Positions 9,250 to 17,430 of a DNA stretch of 64,000 bases are shown piece by piece. Location: assembly GCA_025456425.1 (NCBI GenBank), contig JALOKP010000002.1:29376-93375 (forward strand). The letters run 5' to 3'. The position numbers were made by a program, and so were the translations under genes. The DNA is from Acidobacteriota bacterium (lineage in GTDB: Bacteria > Acidobacteriota > Polarisedimenticolia > J045). The notes under the pieces are model-generated. The model searched no databases, was not told where the DNA came from, and saw nothing but the letters and a program-made list of their open reading frames with translations. The stretch's first letter is position 1; each line of letters opens with the position of its first letter.

Positions 9250-10383
9250 TCAGCGGCGCTGGGCGTCGGCAACGCCGCGGAGCAGCTCGTCGGCCAGACG
9301 GTCGGCGGTCCGGATCTCGCCCAGATCGAAGAAGCGGACCCCGTCCCGGCCGGTCCCGTGCGAGAAGGAGACCGAGGCGACCTGCCGGCGCCGGGCGTCG
9401 ATCACGGTCGTCGTGAACCCGACCATCGGCGCCTCGTCGGCGGTCCCCGGATCGGAGTAGTCGAAGACCGTTCCGGTCAGCACCAGGTCGACGTCCAGCA
9501 GCCCGCGCAGCAACTCCGCCTGGGCGTAGGTCAGCCCCCCTTCCTGGATCAGCCGCGTCTCGAGCAGGACCCGCCGGACCTCGCCCGGCTCGACGACCGT
9601 GACCCCGGGCAACCCGACGAGGGTCGCGATCAGTCGGTAGGAGAGGACCTCGCCCGCCTGGCGCCGCGGGCTGTCGTTGGAGAACGGCAGGACGGCGACC
9701 CGCAGCGGCTCCTCGCCCCAGCGCGGCGCTTCCGGCGAGACGTGGACCGCGCGCGGGCGGAAGCGCCGCTGCGAGCCCCGCTCGGCTCGCGGGATCGTGC
9801 CGGCCGCGACAAAAGCCGCCAGCTCGTCGGCCAGCCGGTCCAGCGCCTGGTTGACAAGGACCACCGGATCGTCGACGTACCGGAGCTCCAACAGCCCCGG
9901 CCGCTCCTCGCCGGCCATCGCGAGGCTCGTCGCCCAGAGGACCCGGGCCCCGTCCTCGCCCGCCCCGACCAGCCGCGCGGTGAAGCCGATCCGCGGCGGG
10001 GAGCCGTCCTCGAACATCTCGAGGCTGGTGACGAGGGCCGCGTTGGCACGGTGCCGCGCCCACAGCGCCCGCGCCGTGTCACCGGAGATGCCGCCGACCC
10101 ACCGCACCCGCCCGTCCGCCAGCACCGCGTCGAGCGCCTCCGGCTCGAGCAGCGCGATCCCGCGCGCCGACAGCCGCTCCGCGATCCCGGCGACCAGGTC
10201 GTCGGCCGGGATGGCGCGGCCGGTCATGTTGTCGATCGGCAGGATCGCCAGCCGCAGCGCCTCGAACGGCCGGGCCGCCGGCGGGGCGCCGAGCGCGGGC
10301 AGAGCGAGGGTGACCTGCGCGATCGCCACGATCGCGCCCGCCGCGCACCGCCACAGCCATCCCTTCGGCGTCCCCGGCCTCAT
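9250..10383 (-). CDS. CsgG/GNA1162-like exported protein
   Basis: LRLAILPIDNMTGRAIPADDLVAGIAERLSARG and second half LRVAVLPFSNDSPRRQAGEVLSYRLIATLVGLPGVTVVEPGEVRRVLL, both with CsgG/TolB_N-like fold signatures. Confidence 0.65.
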   Translation of the reverse strand: MRPGTPKGWLWRCAAGAIVAIAQVTLALPALGAPPAARPFEALRLAILPIDNMTGRAIPADDLVAGIAERLSARGIALLEPEALDAVLADGRVRWVGGISGDTARALWARHRANAALVTSLEMFEDGSPPRIGFTARLVGAGEDGARVLWATSLAMAGEERPGLLELRYVDDPVVLVNQALDRLADELAAFVAAGTIPRAERGSQRRFRPRAVHVSPEAPRWGEEPLRVAVLPFSNDSPRRQAGEVLSYRLIATLVGLPGVTVVEPGEVRRVLLETRLIQEGGLTYAQAELLRGLLDVDLVLTGTVFDYSDPGTADEAPMVGFTTTVIDARRRQVASVSFSHGTGRDGVRFFDLGEIRTADRLADELLRGVADAQRR

Positions 10384-10402
10384 TCCGCGCCTCGCCCGCG
10401 GC

Positions 10403-11029
10403 CTACTTGTAGATCCGGTCGATCAGGTCGCGCAGCGCGTCCTCGGTGACCAGTTCCATCGGCTCGCCGCCGCCGCCGAAGAACCGGTCGCTCGCGGTCA
10501 CGCCGCCCGCGGTCGACGCCCCGCTCCAGATCACCTTCCCCGACTCGGTCGCGAACAGCTTGACGCTGACCGCGATCGCGTTGGCGGTGCTGTTGCCGGA
10601 GCGAACCTGGCCGTACTCCCGCACGACGCCGGTGACGACGACGTCGGCCTTGACCGCCGAGCCGATCGCCGTCACGTCCTCGGGCGCCGGTTCGTCCGAC
10701 TTGCCGACGCGGAGCCGGTTGACCGCCTTCGTCACCTCGCCCGGCGGCACGACGTAAACCGCGCCGGTCGCCTGGAGCATCGTGCTGAAGACGTCCCGCA
10801 CCCGCTCTCCGGCCCGGTCGTCCGACGTCAGGTTGACGAACGGCAGCACCGCCACCGTCTGGACCAGGCTCAGATCGACCTCCGGATCCGCGTAGGTCGA
10901 CTCCAGGCCGCGGGTCGTGCTGCAGCCCCCGGCCAGGCCGGCGAGGGCCGCCCCCAGCAGGAGCAGGGCCACCGCCCGCGCGCTGCGGCCCCGGTGCTCC
11001 TTCCGTCCCTCCGAACGCCGTCTGATCAT
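10403..11029 (-). CDS. GNA1162/CsgG-like lipoprotein
   Basis: Lipobox LAGLAGGCSTTRG; VQTVAVLPFVNLTSDDRAGERVRDVFSTMLQATGAVYVVPPGEVTKAV. Confidence 0.72.
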   Translation of the reverse strand: MIRRRSEGRKEHRGRSARAVALLLLGAALAGLAGGCSTTRGLESTYADPEVDLSLVQTVAVLPFVNLTSDDRAGERVRDVFSTMLQATGAVYVVPPGEVTKAVNRLRVGKSDEPAPEDVTAIGSAVKADVVVTGVVREYGQVRSGNSTANAIAVSVKLFATESGKVIWSGASTAGGVTASDRFFGGGGEPMELVTEDALRDLIDRIYK

Positions 11030-11042
11030 CGTGGCAACCCCC

Positions 11043-13247
11043 TCAGAAGCCGACCCGCAGCGTCGCCGCGAGCGTCTCCCTTTCATACTCCGACAGGGTG
11101 GACTCCGAAGTGTACATTTCCCAGTAGAAATCGAGGTACGAGATCGGATTCAGGTACCAGCGCAGGCCCGGCCCCCAATTCCGGACCCGGCTGTCGAGCA
11201 GGGTGTCGTAGTAATCGTCGTAGCGCAGCGAGAAGCGCAGCGTCCCCAGCGGGAACGGCGACCAGTTGATCGAGGTCGTCGTCAGGCGGCGCGGTTCGGG
11301 GAGCTGGCCCGAGCGCTCGATGCGGTAAGAGCCGAAGAAGTAGAAGGACGGGACGGGGTTCCAGGAGAGGGAGGCGACGCCCGACCGGAAGTCGCTGTCG
11401 CCGTCCCCGAACGCGCCGCCGGTCCGCTCGTCCCGGATCAGGTCGTAGCCAAGAACCAGGCTGAGGGCCGGGTTGGGGAGCAGTTCCAGTGCGGCGCTGG
11501 CGGTCGTGGTGTCGATCGTCGCGCCCGGAATGAACTGGGTGCGCGCAAGCCCGCCTCCCACGAGCAGGTTGATCCCCTCGTAGAGGTTCGTCGTCGTGTT
11601 GAGGAAGAGCGAGTCGGTGTCCTGGTCGACCCCCCGCTCGTAGCGCTCGCGCTGGCCGCTGGCCGAGAGCGTCGCCGAGAAGGTCGGGATCGGCGTGGCC
11701 GTCACCGTGGCGCCGTACAGTGTCCCGTTGCGGCGGCCGAAGATCGACCGGCCCGTTTCGTAACCGGCGCGCGCGTTCACGAGCCAGATCGGGTTGATCT
11801 GGTAGGAGAGCGACAGGACGTTCGACAGCGTGTCGGTGATGATCGTCTCGTCCGGAATGGACGCGGTGTAGGTCACGTCCCAGGTCAGGTAGGGCTTGCG
11901 GGTCAGGATCAGCTGACTGCCGGCGTAGATCCGCTGGTCGGTCGTCTGGTTCCGGAACCCGGTGCCGGGAACCTCGCGGTAGAGAGCGGCCTCCAGCTCC
12001 GTCACGTTGATCGTGGCGTACTCCTGCGCGTTCGGCACGCCCGGCGACAGCGGGGCCACCACGACCTTCAGGTAGCGCGCGGCGATCGCACCGAAGCGCA
12101 GCTCGAAGTAGTTGTCGAACGGCGCGAAAGGGGCGGACCCGAGCGTGCGCTGCCGCGTCCAGCGGATGTTGTCCGCGCTGCTCCAGATCTCCCAGGTGAG
12201 GGTCTGCGAGATCTCGAGCGGGAGGTCCCGGTCGACCCAGACCCGAATCGAGTTGACCGCGCGCGGGATCTCGAAGTCGAAGCCGATGTTCCTCAGGCTC
12301 CGGTCGTCGGAGGGACGCGGGACCCCGAGGTTCACCCCGGCCGAGACCTCGCGGTTGGCATCGATCAGGGCCGGGTTCGGCGCGAGGGTAATGTTCGACG
12401 GCAGATCGGTCAGCGCCGACAGGCCCCGGATCGCGACCACGGGCAGCGAGACCTCGCCGGGCGAGCCGCGTTGCGTCTCGACCTGGCGCCACGAGACGTC
12501 GTAGCTTGCTGAGACCATCAGGCGCTGGTCCCAGTAGCTGTCGCCGAAGGTGATCCGGAGGTTCTGGGAGGTGGTATCGATCTTCGTGTCCTCGGCCTGG
12601 TTATCCTCCCAGCTCCACGCTCCCCGATAGTCGAGCGCCAAGGGGTCGATCGGTCGGTAGCCCGCGAGCAGCAGCATGCGGTCGGTCTGCCGGTCGAAGA
12701 GCTCGCGCCCGCCGTCCCGGTCGTCGGACCGGTAGTACGAGGCGCGCACGAACGAAGAAGGCTCGGGCGTCCAGCCGAGCGTGATCCCGTAGGTGTCGCG
12801 GACCAGGCGCGCGGTCGTCGCACCTCCGCCGCCTCGCCGGAACTCGTTGCGCTGCCAACCCAGCTGGGCGTCGTTGGTCGGCGTCTGCCAGCGGAAGATG
12901 ACGAAAGGCAGCAGCTGGGTGAATTCGCTCTCGGTTTCGATCCCGAAGAGGTCGGCCCGGCCGCGAAGCTGCTCGAAGAGCCCGCCGGCCTGGAACTGGA
13001 TGTTCGGCCAGAGCTGGTGGGAGTAGGTCAGGCTGAGCCGGCCCCGCCAGCTGTCGGTCTCGGCCCCGGGCAGCGGAAACTGCGTCTCCTCGACCTCTGT
13101 CCCCTGGAGCTCGGCGAAGCCGTTGAGGTGCTGGGCTCGCGCGGCGGTCGTCCCGCCGGCCGCCACGGCCACGAGCGCCAGCGCGAGGCACCAGGACCAC
13201 CCGGCGAGCCGGGGGCGGCGGCTCGCCCGCGGGGCTGGCGGGCTCAT
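11043..13247 (-). CDS. Large outer-membrane beta-barrel-like protein with internal F5/8 type C (discoidin)-like segment
   Basis: Signal peptide; alternating beta-strand pattern ending in aromatic-rich strands (YLDFYWEMYTSESTLSEYERETLAATLRVGF); internal IRVWVDRDLPLEISQTLTWEIWSSADNIRWTRQRTLG...RYLKVVVAPLSP. Confidence 0.7.
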   Translation of the reverse strand: MSPPAPRASRRPRLAGWSWCLALALVAVAAGGTTAARAQHLNGFAELQGTEVEETQFPLPGAETDSWRGRLSLTYSHQLWPNIQFQAGGLFEQLRGRADLFGIETESEFTQLLPFVIFRWQTPTNDAQLGWQRNEFRRGGGGATTARLVRDTYGITLGWTPEPSSFVRASYYRSDDRDGGRELFDRQTDRMLLLAGYRPIDPLALDYRGAWSWEDNQAEDTKIDTTSQNLRITFGDSYWDQRLMVSASYDVSWRQVETQRGSPGEVSLPVVAIRGLSALTDLPSNITLAPNPALIDANREVSAGVNLGVPRPSDDRSLRNIGFDFEIPRAVNSIRVWVDRDLPLEISQTLTWEIWSSADNIRWTRQRTLGSAPFAPFDNYFELRFGAIAARYLKVVVAPLSPGVPNAQEYATINVTELEAALYREVPGTGFRNQTTDQRIYAGSQLILTRKPYLTWDVTYTASIPDETIITDTLSNVLSLSYQINPIWLVNARAGYETGRSIFGRRNGTLYGATVTATPIPTFSATLSASGQRERYERGVDQDTDSLFLNTTTNLYEGINLLVGGGLARTQFIPGATIDTTTASAALELLPNPALSLVLGYDLIRDERTGGAFGDGDSDFRSGVASLSWNPVPSFYFFGSYRIERSGQLPEPRRLTTTSINWSPFPLGTLRFSLRYDDYYDTLLDSRVRNWGPGLRWYLNPISYLDFYWEMYTSESTLSEYERETLAATLRVGF

Positions 13248-14665
13248 CGCTCCCCGATCAGCGCGGCGAATGCGACGCTCGGCCCGGCCGGTACGGTGGC
13301 CTCGATCCCCCGGGAGAGGGGGCTGACCCGCACGACTTCACCCCTCGAGGAGAGAACGGCCACGATCCCGGCGTTCTCGCGGTCGATCGTCAGGAAGGCC
13401 GCGTCGCCCGGGATCGGCAGGCGGTCGATCGCCAGCAGCGAGAACGGATCGAAGACCTCGATCGTCCCGGTGCCGCGCCGTGCCAGGTAGATCCGGTCCG
13501 ACGCAGGATCGACCCGGATCGCGGTCTGGCCGGGGCCGACGAACGGCCGCTGAGCGACTGCCAGCGTGTCGGCGTCGAACGCGATCGCGTACGGCGAGCC
13601 GTCCTGTGCGGCGTAAAGTCGACTCCCCGCCCGATTGAACTGGAGGCGGAACGGGCCGGGATCGGTCGCGACCGATCGAACCACCTGCCATTCCCGACGG
13701 CGCGAGTCGAAGCCGAGTTCGTCGATCCGGTTGGCACGCCGGCAGGCGACGAACACGCGCTGCCCGGTTCGATCGAGCAGGACCGCCACCGGCGCGTCGC
13801 CGACGATCGCGCGGCCCGTCTCGGCCAGCCCGGTCGACTCGACGAAGGAGACGCTCGACGATCCCTCGTTGGCAACCACGAGGACCCGGCCGCCGTCGGT
13901 CAGCGCCAGGTCGACCGGCTGGTCACCGCCCCGAAGCGGCCGCCGCTCCGCGACCGTTCCGCGTTCGAGGTCGATCGCGACCAGCGCGTCGTCGCCGGCC
14001 AGGGCCACGTAGCCGCGCCGGCGGACCGCGTCGATCGCGATCCCGACCGGGCGCCGACCGACCGGGGTGACCGCCGTGACCCGTCCGCTGCGGCGGTCGA
14101 AGGTGACGACCAGCCCTTCCTCGGGGAGAGAGGCCAGGCCCACGAGCCCCACCGGGATCGGTGCGGGAATGGTGGCGGCGAACGCGGGCTGGAAGCGGTA
14201 CCCGTCGGCCAGGGCGGCTTTCAGGTCGAGCTGCATCTCGACGACCGTCCCCGAACCGGCGGACGCCGCGAACGGGAGCGGCACGCGGGTGGGCCCGTCG
14301 GGAAGCCCCAGCGCCGCCTGCCCTTCCTCGTCGGCGAGCGTGGCTTCGGAGAGCGTGACTTCGAGCCCGGCGTAGCGTCCCGGCGGGAGCGACCCTGAGG
14401 CGAGCCGGTGGGGGCCCAGGGACAGGTTCCCCCCGACGGAGGGGTTTGCCAGCCGGAGCGGAATCCGGCCGCCGTCCTCCCGGACCGCTTCGAGCGTGGC
14501 CAGGCTGGCGGTCAGGCGCCTGGCCTCCGCCGGGGGCGGCTCGAGGTAGACGAGGACTGCGCCTGCCGACGGATCGAAGGCCGGCGCGGACGGCGCGCGC
14601 ACGGGGATCGCGCACCCGGCAGACAGGCAGAGGGCGAGCGCGGAAGCGATCCACCGGAAAGACAT
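13244..14665 (-). CDS. YncE-like beta-propeller lipoprotein
   Basis: Lipobox ALALCLSAGCAIP; VAIDLERGTVAERRPLRGGDQPVDLALTDGGRVLVVANEGSSSVSFVE repeats; ATGA overlap with barrel gene. Confidence 0.78.
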   Translation of the reverse strand: MSFRWIASALALCLSAGCAIPVRAPSAPAFDPSAGAVLVYLEPPPAEARRLTASLATLEAVREDGGRIPLRLANPSVGGNLSLGPHRLASGSLPPGRYAGLEVTLSEATLADEEGQAALGLPDGPTRVPLPFAASAGSGTVVEMQLDLKAALADGYRFQPAFAATIPAPIPVGLVGLASLPEEGLVVTFDRRSGRVTAVTPVGRRPVGIAIDAVRRRGYVALAGDDALVAIDLERGTVAERRPLRGGDQPVDLALTDGGRVLVVANEGSSSVSFVESTGLAETGRAIVGDAPVAVLLDRTGQRVFVACRRANRIDELGFDSRRREWQVVRSVATDPGPFRLQFNRAGSRLYAAQDGSPYAIAFDADTLAVAQRPFVGPGQTAIRVDPASDRIYLARRGTGTIEVFDPFSLLAIDRLPIPGDAAFLTIDRENAGIVAVLSSRGEVVRVSPLSRGIEATVPAGPSVAFAALIGER

Positions 14666-14731
14666 ATCGGCCGTCCGTCCCCCTCGGGTTGCACGGGCCA
14701 CGAGTTGTCGGGTTCGGGGATCTTATCAGAC

Positions 14732-14759
14732 GAGGGGGCTGGCTTTCGCCAGCCCCCTC
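14732..14759 (-). terminator. Perfect 12-bp GC-rich hairpin with 4-nt loop after the OmcS-like gene (attenuator / RNA-stability hairpin; no U-tract)
   Basis: GAGGGGGCTGGC-TTTC-GCCAGCCCCCTC. Confidence 0.65.
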
Positions 14760-14791
14760 CGATCGTCACGGGACGGGTGACTCCGTCACGC

Positions 14792-16132
14792 TTAGTCCTG
14801 AGCGTGGCACTTGTTGCAGAGCACGCGGTCGTACGGCCCGAAGTTGGTGGCCGCGGCGCGGTCGTAGTAGGCAGCCCGCCACATGGCGATGTTCCGGCCG
14901 CGGGACTGGGCCGGGCCACGACCGGTGGTGCCGACGGTCGGGTTGTCCGAACCCGGGTAGTCGCCGCCCTTGGTCATGAACTCGTAGCCGTAGTCGAAGC
15001 GCAGCATCTCGGCGAAGCCGGAAGCGTGCGCGCGGTGGCAGCTGAGGCACATCACCTCGGCACCGGTGCCCGGGCCGCTCAGGAAGGTGTCGTCGTTCTT
15101 CGCGTGCAGCGCCAGGGTGGCGATGCTCGTGGTGGCCTCGGCGAAGGGCACGAGGGTGTTGTAGGACTGGGCGAAGGCGCCGTTCAGGCGGCCAGAGGAG
15201 ACGTAGGCGCCGTAGTTGGTCGCTTCCGAGCCGACCGCCGCGCCGACCGGGCCGGTGCCGAGGGTCTCGCCCGTCGGGTGGTGCTCGTCGCTGCCGCTCG
15301 CCACGTTGAAGTCGCCGTGGCAGGCGCCGCACCAGTTGCCCCACGAATTGGCGGTGCCGGCACCGCCGTAGGCCACGCGGGTCTGGGTCAGGTTCTCGGT
15401 GCGGTTGTAGGTGCGCGGAGCGACCGCGACCGGGTAGGAGGTGTAGGCCGCGCCCGGCGGGAGGTCCGGCGAATCCGGGCCCCACAGCAGGCGGTAGATG
15501 CCGACCGCGAGACCGGTCGGGGCGCCCTGCCCCTCGTGGCCCGTGCCGCCGAACGTGTTGGCCTTGGGAGCGTCGCCGTAGGAGCCGGAGGCCCAGATCG
15601 GCTCGCCGCTGCCCGTGCCGCCGAAGCCGCCGGCGCCGCCGTTGTAGAGCTGGCGGGCCTTGCCGTGCGGGTCGTGGCAGCTCTGGCAGCCGAGGACCGA
15701 CGCGTCGAAGGTGCCGCCCGGGCCGAACGCGAAGCGCGGGTCGGCCGCCAGGCCGGCATCCGCCGCCACGACGCTGTGGCCGCGCGTGTAGCCCGGCTCG
15801 CTGTAGTTGGTGCCGCTCATCGCCCAGGTGAAGTCGATCTTCAGCCAGCCGAAGTCGCCGCCCGGGGTGAACTGGACCGGCGGGGTGGTCTGGTTGGCGC
15901 CGCCCGAGTAGACGTGGTAGCTGCCCGGCGACGGGTCGCCGTGGCACGACGGGTTGATGCAGGTCGAGCTGGCGTCGGCCGCGATCAGCAGGTTGCCGTC
16001 GGTCGAGGTCGCCTCGTGCATGCTGTGGCAGCCTTCGCATTCGGCCACGCCGCCGGAATGGAACGCGAACGCGTTCACGCCGACCGCCGCCAGAAGGACC
16101 GCCAGTCCTACGATGATCCTGTTCCGATTCAT
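14792..16132 (-). CDS. omcS: OmcS-like hexaheme extracellular nanowire cytochrome (5 CXXCH + 1 CX4CH)
   Basis: FHSGGVAECEGCHSMHEA, TPGGDFGWLKIDFTWAM, CQSCHDPHGKARQLYN, VAPRTYNRTENLTQTRVAYGG, NWCGACHGDFN, CLSCHRAHASGFAEMLRFDYGYEF, AAYYDRAAATNFGPYDRVLCNKCHAQD: matches remembered OmcS along its whole length; strong SD AAAGGAGGAG. Confidence 0.88.
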   Translation of the reverse strand: MNRNRIIVGLAVLLAAVGVNAFAFHSGGVAECEGCHSMHEATSTDGNLLIAADASSTCINPSCHGDPSPGSYHVYSGGANQTTPPVQFTPGGDFGWLKIDFTWAMSGTNYSEPGYTRGHSVVAADAGLAADPRFAFGPGGTFDASVLGCQSCHDPHGKARQLYNGGAGGFGGTGSGEPIWASGSYGDAPKANTFGGTGHEGQGAPTGLAVGIYRLLWGPDSPDLPPGAAYTSYPVAVAPRTYNRTENLTQTRVAYGGAGTANSWGNWCGACHGDFNVASGSDEHHPTGETLGTGPVGAAVGSEATNYGAYVSSGRLNGAFAQSYNTLVPFAEATTSIATLALHAKNDDTFLSGPGTGAEVMCLSCHRAHASGFAEMLRFDYGYEFMTKGGDYPGSDNPTVGTTGRGPAQSRGRNIAMWRAAYYDRAAATNFGPYDRVLCNKCHAQD

Positions 16133-16147
16133 TTCTACTCCTCCTTT

Positions 16148-16230
16148 CCCCCGGCAGCCCGGCCGTCCTGACCATTCAGGACCCTCGGCTTTGCGTCCCC
16201 GCCTCGCGGCAGGTTTACCCTTCTCGGGGG
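16148..16230 (-). ncRNA. GEMM-I class cyclic-dinucleotide (c-di-GMP/cGAMP) riboswitch controlling the OmcS-like cytochrome
   Basis: Minus strand CCCCCGAGAAGGGTAAACCTGCCGCGAGGCGGGGACGCAAAGCCGAGGGTCCTGAATGGTCAGGACGGCCGGGCTGCCGGGGG: 6-bp P1 (CCCCCG/CGGGGG), GNRA hairpin CCTGCC-GCGA-GGCGGG, invariant GGACGCAAAGCC, 7-bp stem GTCCTGA/TCAGGAC, GCCGGGCTGCCG. Confidence 0.9.
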
Positions 16231-17294
16231 GTGCTAGCGTGGGTTACATCTCGTGCCGTGAAACTGCGGATTCCCTCGTGTTCCTTGTTCCCTGCGGCGC
16301 GTCGGCCGCCTACCTCTCCTGCCTCGCCGGATTCCTGTTTCCCGGCCGGCGAGAGCGTGAAGACCGCGACGCCGCGGTTTCGCATCTGCGATACGAACAG
16401 CCGGCCCGCCGACGACACCGCGAGGTCGGTCGGCTTGACCAGCTTCCCGTCGGTGATCCCGTAGCCACCGAACTCCGTCACGAACTGCAGCCCGCTGTCG
16501 AAGACGTTCACGGTGCTGCGCAGGACGTCGGCGACGAAGATGTTCCCGGCGGCGTCGGTGGCGACCGGGCCCACGATGTTGAAGTTGCCCGGCCGAGAGC
16601 CGGCCTCGCCGAAGCGCGCGACCTGGCCGTCGGCCGCCATCACGTAGACGCCGAAGTCGATCGGGACGCTGACGATCACGCGGCCCTGCGGGTCGACGGC
16701 GATGCCGCCGAAGCTCGCGTTCTGCCGGATGTCCTTCTCCTCCGGGAGCGACGCCGTGAAGTCCTTGACCTGCTCGAGGCCGGCGCGCTTGCTCAGCACC
16801 AGCACCTGCATCCGGTTCGACACCGAGACGTAGAAGCGGCCGCCCGCGTAGATCAGCGTGTTGGGCAGGAAGTCGGCCAGCTTCTCGGGGATCCCCGTCG
16901 GGACCAGCTTCTCCCGCGCCACGCCGCGATAGTCGCAGCGCAGCAGGTAGAAGCCGGTGGTGCCGGGGCGCTGGATCCACTCGTGAGCGAGGAGGTAGAG
17001 GTCGCCGGTCTCGTCGACGGCGACGTCCTGGACCACCCCGAACTCGGGGTCCAGCGGCAGCGAGAAGGTCTCCATCCCCGTCGGGCCGAAGACCCGCAGG
17101 GAGCCGCCGCTCAGGATGAAGGCCTCTTCGCGGGCCGCATCCAGCCGGACCCGGACGCCCATGAACGGCACCGGGCCGGTGAAGTCGGCCAGCGTGTACT
17201 CGTACTGGGGAGCGATCTCCGCTGCCGGAACGGGGCCCACGGCGGTGACGAGCACCGCGGCGAGGGCGAGTCCGGCGTGGAGAATGGTCTTCAT
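16215..17294 (-). CDS. Secreted NHL-repeat propeller-like protein
   Basis: Signal peptide MKTILHAGLALAAVLVTAVGPVPAAE; VQDVAVDETGDLYLLAHE, FGGIAVDPQGRVIVSVP, VGPVATDAAGNIFVADVLRSTVNVFD, PTDLAVSSAGRLFVSQMRNRGVAVF blades; TAA stop lies inside riboswitch core. Confidence 0.85.
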   Translation of the reverse strand: MKTILHAGLALAAVLVTAVGPVPAAEIAPQYEYTLADFTGPVPFMGVRVRLDAAREEAFILSGGSLRVFGPTGMETFSLPLDPEFGVVQDVAVDETGDLYLLAHEWIQRPGTTGFYLLRCDYRGVAREKLVPTGIPEKLADFLPNTLIYAGGRFYVSVSNRMQVLVLSKRAGLEQVKDFTASLPEEKDIRQNASFGGIAVDPQGRVIVSVPIDFGVYVMAADGQVARFGEAGSRPGNFNIVGPVATDAAGNIFVADVLRSTVNVFDSGLQFVTEFGGYGITDGKLVKPTDLAVSSAGRLFVSQMRNRGVAVFTLSPAGKQESGEAGEVGGRRAAGNKEHEGIRSFTARDVTHASTPREG

Positions 17295-17310
17295 CGTGAC
17301 TTACTGGGAA

Positions 17311-17325
17311 GCAATAGCTGTGCCA
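17311..17325 (-). promoter_or_regulatory. Sigma-54 (-24/-12) promoter
   Basis: Minus strand TTGGCACAGCTATTGCTT: TGGCAC-N5-TTGC matches consensus exactly. Confidence 0.8.
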
Positions 17326-17430
17326 AGCGTGATGTGGGCGGAAAACGAACATTCACGGGCGGTTCCGATTGCGTAAGCGTCCCGGCGGGCCGGCAATCTG
17401 GTGAAAAGCCCATAAACCGAATGGTAATTT

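Noticed and set aside
17395-17420. Possible second riboswitch upstream of the NHL gene (GGGACGCTTACGCAATCGG)
   Set aside because: No GNRA hairpin or AAAGCC core; region better explained by the sigma-54 promoter
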